NCBI RefSeq assembly: GCF_005404945.1
Contig: NZ_BJDG01000005.1
Span: 81,863 to 145,862 of the forward strand
Source: Lactiplantibacillus pingfangensis
GTDB lineage: Bacteria > Bacillota > Bacilli > Lactobacillales > Lactobacillaceae
DNA: 64,000 nucleotides
Direction of reading: 5' to 3'
Shown piece after piece: positions 54,320 through 63,923 of this stretch. The notes under the pieces are model-generated. The model made no database searches. It worked only from the letters and a program-made list of their open reading frames with translations, and was not told the DNA's origin. Within the stretch, counting starts at the first letter, position 1; every line of letters starts with the position of its first letter. Position numbers and translations under genes: made by a program.

Positions 54320-55147
54320 CTATTTCCAAAAATCATCAAAAACATTAATCGCCGCGTGCCGTTTATGAGCGGTCTTTAAATACCAAGCCTCAATCTTCTC
54401 AGCCGCCGCAGAGTCAATGTCTTTACCTTCCAAATAGTCATCAATGTCGTCATAGTGCACACCCAGAGCAACTTCGTCCGGTAAGGCCGGCCGATCGTCT
54501 TCTAAGTCGGCAGTTGGCACCTTTTTGTAAAGGTGGGCTGGTGCTTGTAAGACTTCTAGCATGGCCCGACCTTGGCGTTTGTCCAAACGATACAGGGGTA
54601 CGATATCTGCGCCACCATCACCGTATTTCGTATAGAAACCAGTGACCGCTTCCGCGGCATGATCCGTCCCAACAACCGCACCGTGACGTTCGCCCGCAAT
54701 CCCATATTGCACGATCATCCGTTGGCGTGCCTTGATGTTACCCTTGTTAAAGTCATGAATTGTTAAGCCAGTCGCTTCAAGCGCCGTCACCATGGCATCG
54801 GTAGCTGGTTGAATATCGACTCGGTCAATAACATCGGCTTGCATGAATTTGATGGCATCCATCGCATCGGATTCATCAGCCTGATCACCATAAGGTAAAC
54901 GAACAGCGATAAATTGATAATCGTTGTCGCCAGTTTCTTCACGCATTTCCGTAATAGCGAGTTGAGTCATTTTACCGGCTAACGTGGAGTCCTGACCACC
55001 CGAAATGCCTAAGACATAAGTTTTTAAGAAAGCATTTTTCTTTAAATAAGCCTTTAAGAAATCAACACTGCGTCGGATTTCAGTTTCCGGATCAATCTTA
55101 GGACTCACATGTAAGGCGTTAATAATTTCAGTTTGTAATGGCCGCAT
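54320..55147 (-). CDS. nadE: NAD+ synthase, ammonia-dependent
   Basis: A 275 aa N-type ATP pyrophosphatase that amidates nicotinate adenine dinucleotide to NAD+. The PP-loop is [48 protein letters not shown] and [17 protein letters not shown] are the family blocks. No glutaminase domain, so free ammonia is used. The start is ATG 55147 behind AGGAGG; it follows pncB by 14 bases, making a two-gene NAD salvage operon. Confidence 0.97.
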   Translation of the reverse strand: MRPLQTEIINALHVSPKIDPETEIRRSVDFLKAYLKKNAFLKTYVLGISGGQDSTLAGKMTQLAITEMREETGDNDYQFIAVRLPYGDQADESDAMDAIKFMQADVIDRVDIQPATDAMVTALEATGLTIHDFNKGNIKARQRMIVQYGIAGERHGAVVGTDHAAEAVTGFYTKYGDGGADIVPLYRLDKRQGRAMLEVLQAPAHLYKKVPTADLEDDRPALPDEVALGVHYDDIDDYLEGKDIDSAAAEKIEAWYLKTAHKRHAAINVFDDFWK

Positions 55148-55161
55148 CGGCAAAAATCCTC

Positions 55162-56631
55162 CTAGTAATCTTTTTTATTGACCCAGTCGCGCACTGAGTG
55201 AATAATGTTCATCTTGTGATCATACAGCTTCTGTGATAAATCCACTGGATAATCTTGTGGATTTAAATCCCGCTTATATTCATCCCATAAAGAATCCAAA
55301 CTATCGTAAGCATACTGTTTGATTTCTTTCAAAGCTGGCAAGTCATAAACTTGTTTGCCTTGATCGTAAATGGGAATTAAAACTGGCCGGGCATCAAAGT
55401 CGCTGACCGTCTTATTGATATACGTGTAACTTGGATGGAACATGTAAATCGACTCTTCATTGCGCGGATCTTCATCATAAAGCGTCACGTAATCCCCTTC
55501 TGATTTGCCATCCGCGCGCTTAGTAATCCGCCAAACTTGTTTCCGACCAGGTGTCGAAACTTTTTCAGCGTTATTGGATAATTTGATCGTATCGACCATC
55601 TTACCGTTATCATCCTCAATAGAGACCATCTTGTAAACGGCCCCTAAAGCCGGTTGATCAAATGCCGTGATGAGCTTCGTACCGACGCCCCAAACGCTAA
55701 TTTTGGCGCCTTGCATCTTCAAGTTTTGAATCGTCTTTTCATCCAAGTCATTGGAAGCATAGACCTTCGCGTCAGGAAAACCGGCTTCGTCTAACTGTTC
55801 TCGCACCCGTTTTGATAAGTAGGCCATATCGCCACTATCAATCCGGACACCTTGAAAGTTAATTTTATCGCCCATTTCCTTAGCCACTTTAATGGCAGAT
55901 GGCACACCACTACGCAACGTGTCATACGTATCCACTAAGAACACGCAATCGTGATGCGTTTCAGCGTAGGCTTTAAATGCGGCATAGTCATTTCGATACG
56001 TTTGAACTAGGGCATGCGCGTGCGTTCCACTAATCGGAATGCCAAAAATTTTCCCTGCTCGGACATTACTCGTCGCATCAAAGCCACCAATATAAGCCGC
56101 CCGGGTGCCCCAAATTGCGGCATCCATTTCTTGCGCCCGGCGTGTTCCAAATTCGAGCAGCCCGTCTTCTTCACCAACAACCGACTTGATTCGAGCGGCT
56201 TTAGTCGCAATCAAAGTTTGATAGTTGATAATATTCAACAATGCGGTTTCGATCAATTGACAGGTCGCTAGTGACCCCTCAACTTGCATCAAAGGCTCAT
56301 TATTGAAAACGAGGTCCCCTTCACGCGCAGACCGAATGGTGGCATCAAACTTGAAATTCTTTAAGTAGTCTAAAAAACCTTCTGGATAATCTTCGGCTTC
56401 ACGTAAATACGCAATATCCGTCTCCGTAAAGTGGAGATTATTGATATAATTAACTACTCGCTCAAGACCAGCAAAAATCGCATAGCCATTTTGGAACGGC
56501 ATCTTCCGAAAGAAGACTTCGAACACCGCGTGTCGGTTATGAATCCCCTGTTCCCAATAAGTTTGCATCATGTTGATCTGATAAGCATCCGTATGCAAGG
56601 TTAAACTATCATCCGGATAGATTTGAGTCAT
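55162..56631 (-). CDS. pncB: Nicotinate phosphoribosyltransferase
   Basis: A 489 aa enzyme joining nicotinate with PRPP to give nicotinate mononucleotide, the entry step of NAD salvage. Family blocks are [56 protein letters not shown] (His phosphorylated in the catalytic cycle) and [17 protein letters not shown]. The length is typical of the long Gram-positive type. It is the first gene of pncB-nadE. Confidence 0.96.
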   Translation of the reverse strand: MTQIYPDDSLTLHTDAYQINMMQTYWEQGIHNRHAVFEVFFRKMPFQNGYAIFAGLERVVNYINNLHFTETDIAYLREAEDYPEGFLDYLKNFKFDATIRSAREGDLVFNNEPLMQVEGSLATCQLIETALLNIINYQTLIATKAARIKSVVGEEDGLLEFGTRRAQEMDAAIWGTRAAYIGGFDATSNVRAGKIFGIPISGTHAHALVQTYRNDYAAFKAYAETHHDCVFLVDTYDTLRSGVPSAIKVAKEMGDKINFQGVRIDSGDMAYLSKRVREQLDEAGFPDAKVYASNDLDEKTIQNLKMQGAKISVWGVGTKLITAFDQPALGAVYKMVSIEDDNGKMVDTIKLSNNAEKVSTPGRKQVWRITKRADGKSEGDYVTLYDEDPRNEESIYMFHPSYTYINKTVSDFDARPVLIPIYDQGKQVYDLPALKEIKQYAYDSLDSLWDEYKRDLNPQDYPVDLSQKLYDHKMNIIHSVRDWVNKKDY

Positions 56632-56732
56632 GAGTTTAATTCTCCATTTCGTAGGTTGTAAACGACATTAGTTTAAGTTAAGCCTATTCTATCATTATTT
56701 TGAAAACTAATGAATGTAAGCACCTGAAAAAG

Positions 56733-56760
56733 TTGCAGAAATTACTGAAATCCCTATACT
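56733..56760 (+). promoter_or_regulatory. tagA promoter
   Basis: TTGCAG (56733-56738), 16 bp and TATACT (56755-56760) lie 30 bases before the tagA start. On the other strand, TTCATT and TAGAAT with 17 bp spacing could drive pncB. Confidence 0.55.
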
Positions 56761-56789
56761 TTAATTAAGTTTTGAAAGTGAGGCCGCTT

Positions 56790-57527
56790 ATGTCTGCACC
56801 ATTTGATACTGTTTCTATTTTAAACGTGCCGTTTATTAAGACGACTAACCAGGCTTTTGTTGCCCAGCTTGAACAAGATGTGCTGGCCCATCAGAATCGC
56901 TTTGTCGTCACGGCGAATCCAGAAATTTTAATGTACGCTCGCGAACATCCCGAGTATCAGCAAGTCCTTCAGCAGGCCGATTATATTACACCAGATGGCA
57001 TTGGCGTCATTCAAGGCGCGCAAATTCTCGGAACACCACTCCCAGAGCGGATTACCGGCTATGATACGCTGCTGGCCTTACTAAAATGGGGCGCCAAGCA
57101 GCACCAACGTGTTTTCCTGCTTGGCGCCAAGCCAGCAGTGCTAAAGCAAGTTGTGGCTAAGCTCAAGTCGACGGCACCCAATTTAGTCATCGCCGGTGCT
57201 TTGGATGGCTATTACGCCGATGAAACCACCGTCGTTGACCAAATCGTTGCTGCTAAACCAGATATGATCTTTATCGCGACTGGTTTTCCTAAGCAAGAAT
57301 TTTTCATTGCCGCTCATCGCCATCAAGTTGATGGCTTGTGGATGGGCATTGGTGGCAGTTTTGACGTGCTTGCCGGAACCGTTAAACGTGCCCCCAAATT
57401 TTGGCAAAAACATCATATCGAATGGTTATATCGTTTGATCCAAGAACCTAGTCGTTTCAAACGCATGCTGGTATTACCGCGATATCTCCATTTGATCAAA
57501 AAAATCGCCAAACAATCAAAGTCGTAA
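56790..57527 (+). CDS. tagA: WecG/TagA/CpsF-family glycosyltransferase
   Basis: A 245 aa GT26 enzyme that adds N-acetylmannosamine to undecaprenyl-PP-GlcNAc, the second step in the wall teichoic acid linkage unit. Family motifs are VTANPEILMYAREHPEY, ADYITPDGIGV (catalytic Asp), RITGYDTL and GIGGSFDVLAGTVKRAP. A C-terminal basic helix (RYLHLIKKIAKQSKS) probably binds the membrane. The start is ATG 56790 behind AAAGTGAGG; the six-codon longer frame overlaps this site. Confidence 0.93.
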   Translation: MSAPFDTVSILNVPFIKTTNQAFVAQLEQDVLAHQNRFVVTANPEILMYAREHPEYQQVLQQADYITPDGIGVIQGAQILGTPLPERITGYDTLLALLKWGAKQHQRVFLLGAKPAVLKQVVAKLKSTAPNLVIAGALDGYYADETTVVDQIVAAKPDMIFIATGFPKQEFFIAAHRHQVDGLWMGIGGSFDVLAGTVKRAPKFWQKHHIEWLYRLIQEPSRFKRMLVLPRYLHLIKKIAKQSKS

Positions 57528-57528
57528 T

Positions 57529-57570
57529 AAAAAACGATCCATCAGCTTTTGACTGATGAATCGCTTTTTT
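57529..57570. terminator. Bidirectional terminator
   Basis: AAAAAACGAT-CCATCAG and CTGATGA-ATCGCTTTTTT form a stem with A and T runs on both sides, between convergent tagA and the GntR gene. Confidence 0.88.
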
Positions 57571-57574
57571 GACT

Positions 57575-58276
57575 TTATTTTTCTAAATAAAACTCAAATC
57601 GGTTACCCACATACTGCGTGCGGACGTATTCAAACGGATCACCCGTTTGCAAATATGAAATCTGACGAAGCCGCAATAACGCATCGCCACGCCGGACAGA
57701 CAAGTATTCCGCAATCCGCTCAGAAGCAGACATCGCAGAAACGGTCTGCTGGGCTTTACCAGGAACAAATCCCGCTTTTTCTTCCAAGGTCCGATAAAGC
57801 GAGCTCGTGATCTCATCCTTAGTAAATTGTTTAACCAAACGTTCGGGCACCGTGGCCACCTCAAAACAAATCGGCACATCATCGCCATAGCGGATCCGTT
57901 CCATCCGTAGCACTTGCTCATTTGGTTGTAACGCCAGCTTCTCACTTTCAGAGAGTGAGGGGCTCGTCACGTGGTATGAAATGGTTTTACTAGAAGGAAC
58001 TTTTCCCTGAGCCAGCATTAAATCAGTAAAGCTGGTGACCCCAGACATTTTTTCCTGCACTTTTTGATTTGCAACAAAGGTGCCAGCGCCCACTCGCCGC
58101 TCTAGTATTCCTTCATCAACCAAGGTCTGAATCGCTTGGCGCAACGTCATTCGACTCACATCAAATTGACCTGCTAGCTCCCGTTCAGATGGAATACGAT
58201 CACCAACTGCCCAACGACCGGCTTCAATGGCTTGTTTGATTTGGTTATGAATTTGAATATAAATTGGCGAACTCAT
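57575..58276 (-). CDS. GntR/HutC-family regulator, NagR-like
   Basis: A 233 aa regulator with an N-terminal winged helix (IYIQIHNQIKQAIEAGRWAVGDRIPSERELAGQFDVSRMTLRQAIQTLVDEG) and a C-terminal UTRA effector domain (~90-230). It lies 25 bases behind nagA, and the site TCGGTATAGACCAA in the nagA promoter resembles operators of this subfamily. It is therefore likely the GlcNAc-6-phosphate or glucosamine-6-phosphate responsive repressor. The start is ATG 58276; ATG 58285 is an alternative. Confidence 0.88.
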   Translation of the reverse strand: MSSPIYIQIHNQIKQAIEAGRWAVGDRIPSERELAGQFDVSRMTLRQAIQTLVDEGILERRVGAGTFVANQKVQEKMSGVTSFTDLMLAQGKVPSSKTISYHVTSPSLSESEKLALQPNEQVLRMERIRYGDDVPICFEVATVPERLVKQFTKDEITSSLYRTLEEKAGFVPGKAQQTVSAMSASERIAEYLSVRRGDALLRLRQISYLQTGDPFEYVRTQYVGNRFEFYLEK

Positions 58277-58301
58277 GGATCTCATCCCTGTCTTCTATTA
58301 T

Positions 58302-59438
58302 TTATTTAGCAGCTTTTTTACCATAGCTGTATGTTGCAACTAAGTCTTGGTCGGCATCTAAAACATTGATGTCGGCGTCCTTGCCAGCTTCCAAAGTTCC
58401 TTTAGAAGTTAGTTTGAATTCTCTAGCTTGGTTGACTGATGACATCTTAACGGCTTCAAAGATCCCACAGCCGGTGAACTTTTGAACATTCTTAAAGGCG
58501 TCAATATAAGTCAAGACAGAACCGGCTAAATTACCAGCTTCCAAACGAGCTTGACCATCTTTAACGATCACTTTTTGCCCACCTAATTCGCTGACACCAT
58601 CAGGTTCGCCTTTAGCACGCATTGAGTCAGTTACTAATTCAATGCGATCAGCACCCTTTTGTTCATAAGCAAGCTTGATCATGTCTGGGACGATATGGAA
58701 ACCATCACAGATCAATTCACAGACCATGTTATTTTCAAGCATGGCGTGACCAGTAACCCCTGGTTCGCGATGCTTGAATTCACGTTGGGCATTGTATAAA
58801 TGCGTCACATGAGTGGCTTTACTTGCCAACAATTGTTCACGAGTGGCATTGCTATGACCGACTGAAGGGACAATCCCATTTTCCAAGCAATACTTTTCGA
58901 ATTCACGCGAGCCTGGATCTTCTGGCGCATACGTAATCAATTTAACGCGACCGCCGGAAAGCTTGTTCCAGTTATCCAATAAAGCAACGTTCGGATTCTT
59001 AATATACTTTTCTGGTTGGGCACCCTTAAATGTGGCTGAAATGAATGGGCCTTCCAAATGAACCCCTTGAATAACGGGATTTTCTTGAGCAGCCTTGTTG
59101 ATGCCGGCCATAGAATGATCCAAATTCTCGTTAGATTGCGTCATTGTGGTACAGAAGTATGACGTAATCCCTTCACGTGCAACCATATCATTGACCATTT
59201 CGTTAATTTCAGCTGGATTACCATCCATTGAATCAAAACTATAACCACCATGGCTATGCACATCGATGAAACCAGGTACAATTGTCTTGCCACTGACAAA
59301 TTCAATATCATCGTCAGGTTGGGCAACATACTCGTCCATTGGCCCGACCGCTTCAATTTCCTTACCGAAACGAATGTAGCCGTCATCGATCTTTTCTAGA
59401 CCAGTATAAATGATGGCATGTTTTAAAACTTTGCTCAT
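58302..59438 (-). CDS. nagA: N-acetylglucosamine-6-phosphate deacetylase
   Basis: A 378 aa amidohydrolase that releases acetate from GlcNAc-6-P, needed both for amino sugar use and for wall recycling. Metal and substrate motifs are IDVHSHGGYSFDS, VHLEGPFIS, SVGHSNAT, THLYNAQREFKHREPG and ELICDGFHIVPD with VTDSMRA. The start is ATG 59438 (MSKVLKH) behind GGAGGA, so the 21-residue upstream frame is dropped. It is first in nagA-gntR. Confidence 0.96.
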   Translation of the reverse strand: MSKVLKHAIIYTGLEKIDDGYIRFGKEIEAVGPMDEYVAQPDDDIEFVSGKTIVPGFIDVHSHGGYSFDSMDGNPAEINEMVNDMVAREGITSYFCTTMTQSNENLDHSMAGINKAAQENPVIQGVHLEGPFISATFKGAQPEKYIKNPNVALLDNWNKLSGGRVKLITYAPEDPGSREFEKYCLENGIVPSVGHSNATREQLLASKATHVTHLYNAQREFKHREPGVTGHAMLENNMVCELICDGFHIVPDMIKLAYEQKGADRIELVTDSMRAKGEPDGVSELGGQKVIVKDGQARLEAGNLAGSVLTYIDAFKNVQKFTGCGIFEAVKMSSVNQAREFKLTSKGTLEAGKDADINVLDADQDLVATYSYGKKAAK

Positions 59439-59468
59439 GAACAATTCCTCCTTGGATTTACTGGTTCT

Positions 59469-59497
59469 ATTATAATCGGTATAGACCAAATATGCAA
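59469..59497 (-). promoter_or_regulatory. nagA promoter with operator in the spacer
   Basis: TTGCAT (59492-59497), exactly 17 bp and TATAAT (59469-59474). The spacer holds TTGGTCTATACCGA (59476-59489), a near-perfect dyad of the kind bound by GntR/HutC-family NagR repressors. Confidence 0.8.
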
Positions 59498-59549
59498 CCA
59501 CAAAGCGTAGGAGTTACCACCGGAACCAGCAAACCCGATTCAGACCGAG

Positions 59550-60341
59550 CTAGTCACCCAGTTCTTTGGCAATCGTCGCATCAATGCCTTTAACGACCGA
59601 CGTCATGAATCCGGCTTCTTCCATCGCTAACAGGCCAGCGACCGTTGTGCCACCGGGAGATGACACTTGATCAATTAAATCGAATGGGATCTTATCTGAA
59701 GCTAAGACCATCTTGGCGCTGCCTAAAGTTGCTTGTGCCGCGATCTTAGTTGCAGTAGCTTTATCTAACCCATGTTTAACCCCAGCACGCGCCATCGCGT
59801 CAATGAAAAAGTAAACGTATGCTGGCGAACTACCAGCCAATGCTGAAAACGTACTAAAATGTTTCTCTGAAATTTCGCTGGTCTCACCAATGGTGTCAAA
59901 TAACGCCTGACCGGCCGCGTATTGTTCAGCAGTTAGACTCGCATTTCCAACTAACGCTGTCATCCCACCACCAATCGCCACATTAACATTTGGCATGATT
60001 CGCAAGATTGGTAATTTCCCGACGGCAGCTTCATAATCTGCCAGTTCAATCCCAGAAACCATCGTAATAACCCATTTACCGGCCGTAATTGCCGATTTTA
60101 GCTCTTTTAACACCTTCAAGGTAATATCAGGCTTAATTGCTAATACAATGACATCGGCGGCTTGAACAACGTCCAGATTTGACGCGACCGCGTGCAAGCC
60201 ATTTGCTTTCGCGTATGGTTCATAACTTGCGGTGTGCGCACTATGAATATATAACTCATCTGGCGCAACCGCCTTAGTCTTCAACCAACCATCAATAATG
60301 GCACGGCCCATATTGCCGGCCCCAATAAATCCAATTTTCAT
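59550..60341 (-). CDS. proC: Pyrroline-5-carboxylate reductase
   Basis: A 263 aa NAD(P)H-dependent enzyme for the last step of proline synthesis. An N-terminal Rossmann fold (KIGFIGAGNMGRAIIDGWL), the RIMPNVNVAIGGGMTAL block and the C-terminal signature SSPGGTTVAGLLAMEEAGF are present. proA and proB are not in the window. It is monocistronic. Confidence 0.96.
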   Translation of the reverse strand: MKIGFIGAGNMGRAIIDGWLKTKAVAPDELYIHSAHTASYEPYAKANGLHAVASNLDVVQAADVIVLAIKPDITLKVLKELKSAITAGKWVITMVSGIELADYEAAVGKLPILRIMPNVNVAIGGGMTALVGNASLTAEQYAAGQALFDTIGETSEISEKHFSTFSALAGSSPAYVYFFIDAMARAGVKHGLDKATATKIAAQATLGSAKMVLASDKIPFDLIDQVSSPGGTTVAGLLAMEEAGFMTSVVKGIDATIAKELGD

Positions 60342-60570
60342 TTACGCTTTCTCCTTAAAATTGACCAATTAATCACTATAAAATTTATCGTACAAATAAC
60401 CATTGATTTTGTAAAGCTTGAACGCTTGTAATTCTGGATTAGTCTAACTATACCAATAGTACGACAACTTGATAAGGTGTCAGGACCAAATTTTTCATGA
60501 CTCATGCTGTTACCTTGGTCACACTAAACCATGCGATTAATATAAATTCATAAATCACGTATGAAGGCAC

Positions 60571-60598
60571 AAAAAAACAGCCACCGGAGTGACTGTTT
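60571..60598 (-). terminator. Terminator after the tRNA-Tyr-Gln pair
   Basis: AACAGTCAC, TCCG and GTGGCTGTT are followed by TTTTT on the minus strand. Confidence 0.85.
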
Positions 60599-60603
60599 GG
60601 TAG

Positions 60604-60675
60604 TTGGGCTAGCTGGGTTCGAACCAGCGCATGACAGGATCAAAACCTGTTGCCTTACCACTTGGCTATAGCCCA
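60604..60675 (-). tRNA. tRNA-Gln (TTG)
   Basis: A 72-base cloverleaf: acceptor TGGGCTA/TAGCCCA, anticodon stem ACAGG/CCTGT with loop TTTTGAT (anticodon TTG) and T-loop GTTCGAACC. CCA is not encoded. Confidence 0.96.
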
Positions 60676-60684
60676 ATGATAAAA

Positions 60685-60767
60685 TGGAGGGGAGTGGATT
60701 CGAACCACCGAACCCGAAGGAGCGGATTTACAGTCCGCCGCGTTTAGCCAGACTTCGCTACCCCTCC
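60685..60767 (-). tRNA. tRNA-Tyr (GTA)
   Basis: An 83-base class II tRNA: acceptor GGAGGGG/CCCCTCC, anticodon stem GCGGA/TCCGC with loop CTGTAAA (anticodon GTA), long variable arm and T-loop GTTCGAATC. It lies nine bases upstream of tRNA-Gln in one transcript. Confidence 0.97.
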
Positions 60768-60835
60768 GTGAATCATTCAACTATATTAGAATACAGAACT
60801 TTGAATAAAAAATCAAGGGATTTGGCAAAACTTTT

Positions 60836-61669
60836 TTATTTTTCAGCCAAATCTAATATTTTAAGATCATGTTGCCATTCTGCCATGAAAGTTGTCTCTT
60901 GCCATTCATTTAAGCGGGGCCGCCCGTAGCCGACTGCCTGATCATAATATGTTGTCTGCTTAAATTGACGTGGCGCTGGATGCACATGTAGATGTCCAAA
61001 AAGGACCCGCTCGACTTGATAGCGTTCTACCAAGTCGCCTAACCGTGGCGACCCCATCAAAGCATTTGCCATATTCCAAAAACGATTATCATTAGTAAAG
61101 CGCAAATAGTCAACTTTGGGAACAAAGTGCGTCATTAAAATAACCCGTTTGTGATCAGCTTGTGCCGCGGCTAATTGGGCGGTCACTTGCGTTAACATCA
61201 GCTGCGCCCGTTCTGGATCACTCATTGGCTGTTTGATTGCCCGATCAATCCAAAAGGCCCGTTTCCACTGCTGGAAGTCCGAAATCGTGGTGTCAGGCAC
61301 TCCTGCCGCAAAACGATAATCATACCAACCGTTGTGACCAATAATCCGCCACTCGCTATGTGGTAAATCGATTGACCGATTATGCAAATACCCCGCAAAA
61401 TACCCGGTTTCCAACTCATCAAACGAAATACCATGTACCATGTCGTGGTTACCAGCAATCCAATAGACTTGCGTTTGTTTGCCTAGCAGGGCTTGTAGAT
61501 CCACCACGAATTGCTGACTCCGTTGAAAGTCATTAAACAGGTCTCCTGCGATTAAGTACACTTGGACACCATTCGCTAACAAATACTCGGCTTGAGCACG
61601 CATCGTGACTTGCACGTCAACTTTATTCACATCAAAATGATTATCACTCGTAAAAGCTACCCGACTCAC
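60836..61669 (-). CDS. Calcineurin-like metallophosphoesterase
   Basis: A 277 aa protein with the five metallophosphoesterase blocks: FTSDNHFDV (D-x-H becomes D-N-H), IAGDLFNDF, IAGNHDMVHG, LMTHFVP and FGHLHVHPAPR. Two metal ions are expected. The family includes phosphodiesterases of nucleotides and nucleic acids; the substrate is unknown. The start is GTG 61669 (VSRVAFTSDNHF) behind GAGGTG. It is monocistronic behind dtpT, with a terminator between. Confidence 0.87.
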   Translation of the reverse strand: MSRVAFTSDNHFDVNKVDVQVTMRAQAEYLLANGVQVYLIAGDLFNDFQRSQQFVVDLQALLGKQTQVYWIAGNHDMVHGISFDELETGYFAGYLHNRSIDLPHSEWRIIGHNGWYDYRFAAGVPDTTISDFQQWKRAFWIDRAIKQPMSDPERAQLMLTQVTAQLAAAQADHKRVILMTHFVPKVDYLRFTNDNRFWNMANALMGSPRLGDLVERYQVERVLFGHLHVHPAPRQFKQTTYYDQAVGYGRPRLNEWQETTFMAEWQHDLKILDLAEK

Positions 61670-61681
61670 CCTTATCACCTC

Positions 61682-61717
61682 AAAAAAAGATATGCTATCT
61701 TTAAGATAACATACCTT
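61682..61717 (-). terminator. Terminator after dtpT
   Basis: AAGGTATGTTATCT, TAA and AGATAGCATATCTT are followed by TTTTT on the minus strand. Confidence 0.88.
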
Positions 61718-61731
61718 GATTTAAATAGGTT

Positions 61732-63204
61732 TTATCGAATTCCTTGCATAGCCTTCTTGATCATCGGTACCATCATGAAGAGGATAATCCCTAAGATAAC
61801 ACTCACGATACCAATTGTCGCAAAATAAGGCACTTCGGTCTTTGAGGAGTAGAAACGCACGATTTGTGCATTCAAGGCACTCCCAGCCGCATCAGTCAGG
61901 AACCACATACTCATCATTTGAGAAGCGAAAGCCTTTGGTGCCAGCTTGGTTGTTACCGACAAGCCGATTGGTGAAATTAACATTTCAGCAACTTCAACGA
62001 CGGCCCAACTACCAACAAGCCACAAAGGACTAACTTTGCCACTTGTGCCAAAGAAGAATCCTGGCATTGCCATGATTAAGTATGACACACCGGCAAACAC
62101 AAGCCCAACCGCGAATTTAGCAGGTGAACTAGGTTGTTTTTTACCCCACTTCGTCCATAGCAAGACAAATGGTGTCGTATATAGCATGATAAACAATGGA
62201 TTTAAGATTTGGAAGTCAGAAGCGGCTAAATGCCAGCCTAAGAGATTCAAACTTGTCCGATCGGCAGCAAATAGTGCCAAAACTGCAGATCCTTGTTCTT
62301 CAATTGCCCAGAACAATGCCGCAGCAATAAAGAGTGGAATGTAAGCACGTACACGCGAGCGTTCCTTAGCATTGGTTTTTTCAGAGGTTAGCATCAACGT
62401 GAAGTAAACCACTGGCGTTAGGATAACTAACACACTAATTAACGTAATAATATTGTTGAGATTCAAGGCGTTCAATAATTGCATCAAGAGTAGGACTAAC
62501 CCTAACCCAACGATACCAATCAGTGTCCGGCGAATGACTTTGCTCAAATCGCCTGGTTCCAATGGATCAGTTGGGTACAAGCTAGCAGTACTTAAATTCT
62601 TCTTACCATCAAAGTAATATTGTAGTAAACCGAAGAACATCCCAATCGCAGCTAATGAGAAACCAAGATGGAAGTTAACACCTAAACCAATTCGACCAAC
62701 TAGAATTGGTGCAACCAATGACCCTAAGTTAATCCCAAAGACAAAGATACTGAAACCGGCATCCCGGCGTGTATCTTCTGCAGTATATAATTGACCAACC
62801 ATATCGGAAACGTTAGGCTTTAACAACCCAGTCCCAATGACGATTAAGGCAATTGAGATAAACAAGGTGCTGACACCGGCTGGAATCGACAAGACAATGT
62901 GGCCCAACATAATCAGGACCCCACCAATAAAGACTGTCTTACGACTACCCCAAACCCGGTCTGATAAAAATCCACCCAAGACACTGGAAACATAAACTAA
63001 CGCTGAGTAGATTGACATAATCGATGCAGCGGTTCCTTGATCAAAACCAAGGCCACCTTTAGCAACGCTGTAATACATATAGAAGATTAATAGCGCGCGC
63101 ATCCCATAGTAACTGAATCGTTCCCACATTTCTGTGAAGAACAACGTCCGCAAGCCACGGGGTTGGCCAAAGAACGACCGATCCAGTTTTTGCTCTTTAT
63201 CCAA
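61732..63204 (-). CDS. dtpT: Proton-dependent di-/tripeptide transporter (POT/PTR family)
   Basis: A 490 aa membrane protein with about 14 hydrophobic segments. The ExxERF proton-coupling motif is [19 protein letters not shown]; the PTR2 signatures are [19 protein letters not shown] and [20 protein letters not shown]. It imports di- and tripeptides, which PepC and other peptidases then cut. It is monocistronic, with a promoter at 63288-63316. Confidence 0.95.
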   Translation of the reverse strand: MDKEQKLDRSFFGQPRGLRTLFFTEMWERFSYYGMRALLIFYMYYSVAKGGLGFDQGTAASIMSIYSALVYVSSVLGGFLSDRVWGSRKTVFIGGVLIMLGHIVLSIPAGVSTLFISIALIVIGTGLLKPNVSDMVGQLYTAEDTRRDAGFSIFVFGINLGSLVAPILVGRIGLGVNFHLGFSLAAIGMFFGLLQYYFDGKKNLSTASLYPTDPLEPGDLSKVIRRTLIGIVGLGLVLLLMQLLNALNLNNIITLISVLVILTPVVYFTLMLTSEKTNAKERSRVRAYIPLFIAAALFWAIEEQGSAVLALFAADRTSLNLLGWHLAASDFQILNPLFIMLYTTPFVLLWTKWGKKQPSSPAKFAVGLVFAGVSYLIMAMPGFFFGTSGKVSPLWLVGSWAVVEVAEMLISPIGLSVTTKLAPKAFASQMMSMWFLTDAAGSALNAQIVRFYSSKTEVPYFATIGIVSVILGIILFMMVPMIKKAMQGIR

Positions 63205-63287
63205 TTAAATTTCCTCCAAACTTCATCTAGCAGATCAAACTTCGTTTAAAAGTAACAAATTTCGTTTCTTAATTAAACATAATAACT

Positions 63288-63316
63288 ATTATACTAGCCT
63301 TAATCTTATTCAACAA
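63288..63316 (-). promoter_or_regulatory. dtpT promoter
   Basis: TTGTTG (63311-63316), 17 bp and TATAAT (63288-63293) lie on the minus strand. Confidence 0.7.
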
Positions 63317-63639
63317 CTGCTTTAATTGTTTTCTAATCTTAAACACATTAGAGCAAACAATTCTCATACTTTTGTGACAGATAAAAAGCCCGTTAAATTG
63401 CAGAAAGTTAGTATTTTCATATATTTCATGAGCTTACATAAATAATTTAATAACATCAATTTCTAATTTTACAGCAGGCATTTAGCGTCATCATCTGGTA
63501 AAAATTGTGGTATTTACCATTGTAAATCTAATTAAACAAACTGACCTTTCGCCTTGAAAACGGTTGATTTACCGGCTTAACCGTGCCGAGGTCACCTGTG
63601 TTCTGACCAGCTGACGAGACCGTGACGATAATAATAGCC
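63317..63639. other. Intergenic region, no gene seen
   Basis: An AT-rich stretch between the dtpT promoter and the tRNA terminators. I see no reading frame with a ribosome binding site and no clear repeat. Confidence 0.4.
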
Positions 63640-63674
63640 AAAAAGAGCGTCCAGACATCAGCCTGAACGCTCAC
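63640..63674 (-). terminator. Second terminator of the rRNA-tRNA transcript
   Basis: GAGCGTTCAG, a loop and CTGGACGCTC are followed by TTTTT on the minus strand. Confidence 0.85.
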
Positions 63675-63692
63675 TTCATGATCAATTGAATT

Positions 63693-63720
63693 AAAAAAGA
63701 CGAGAACCACGTCCCGTCTC
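63693..63720 (-). terminator. Terminator directly after tRNA-Thr
   Basis: GAGACGGGA and TTCTCGTC form a stem followed by TTTTTT. With the next hairpin it makes a double terminator for the rRNA operon. Confidence 0.85.
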
Positions 63721-63726
63721 AACAAG

Positions 63727-63799
63727 TGCCGGCTACCAGAGTCGAACTGATGACCCTCGGTTTACGATACCGATGCTCTACCAACTGAGCTAAGCCGGC
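63727..63799 (-). tRNA. tRNA-Thr (CGT)
   Basis: A 73-base cloverleaf: acceptor GCCGGCT/AGCCGGC, anticodon stem TCGGT/ACCGA with loop ATCGTAA (anticodon CGT) and T-loop GTTCGACTC. It is the last tRNA behind the rRNA operon. Confidence 0.96.
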
Positions 63800-63844
63800 A
63801 TGATATAAAAAAGATGTCAACACCGTGGGGGCTAACATCTGTCA

Positions 63845-63917
63845 CTCCGACAGGCGGGCTCGAACCGTCGACATCTTGATTAACAGTCAAGCGCTCTACC
63901 AACTGAGCTATGTCGGA
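63845..63917 (-). tRNA. tRNA-Asn (GTT)
   Basis: A 73-base cloverleaf: acceptor TCCGACA/TGTCGGA, anticodon stem CTTGA/TCAAG with loop CTGTTAA (anticodon GTT) and T-loop GTTCGAGCC. It follows the 5S gene by six bases. Confidence 0.96.
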
Positions 63918-63923
63918 ATATTC

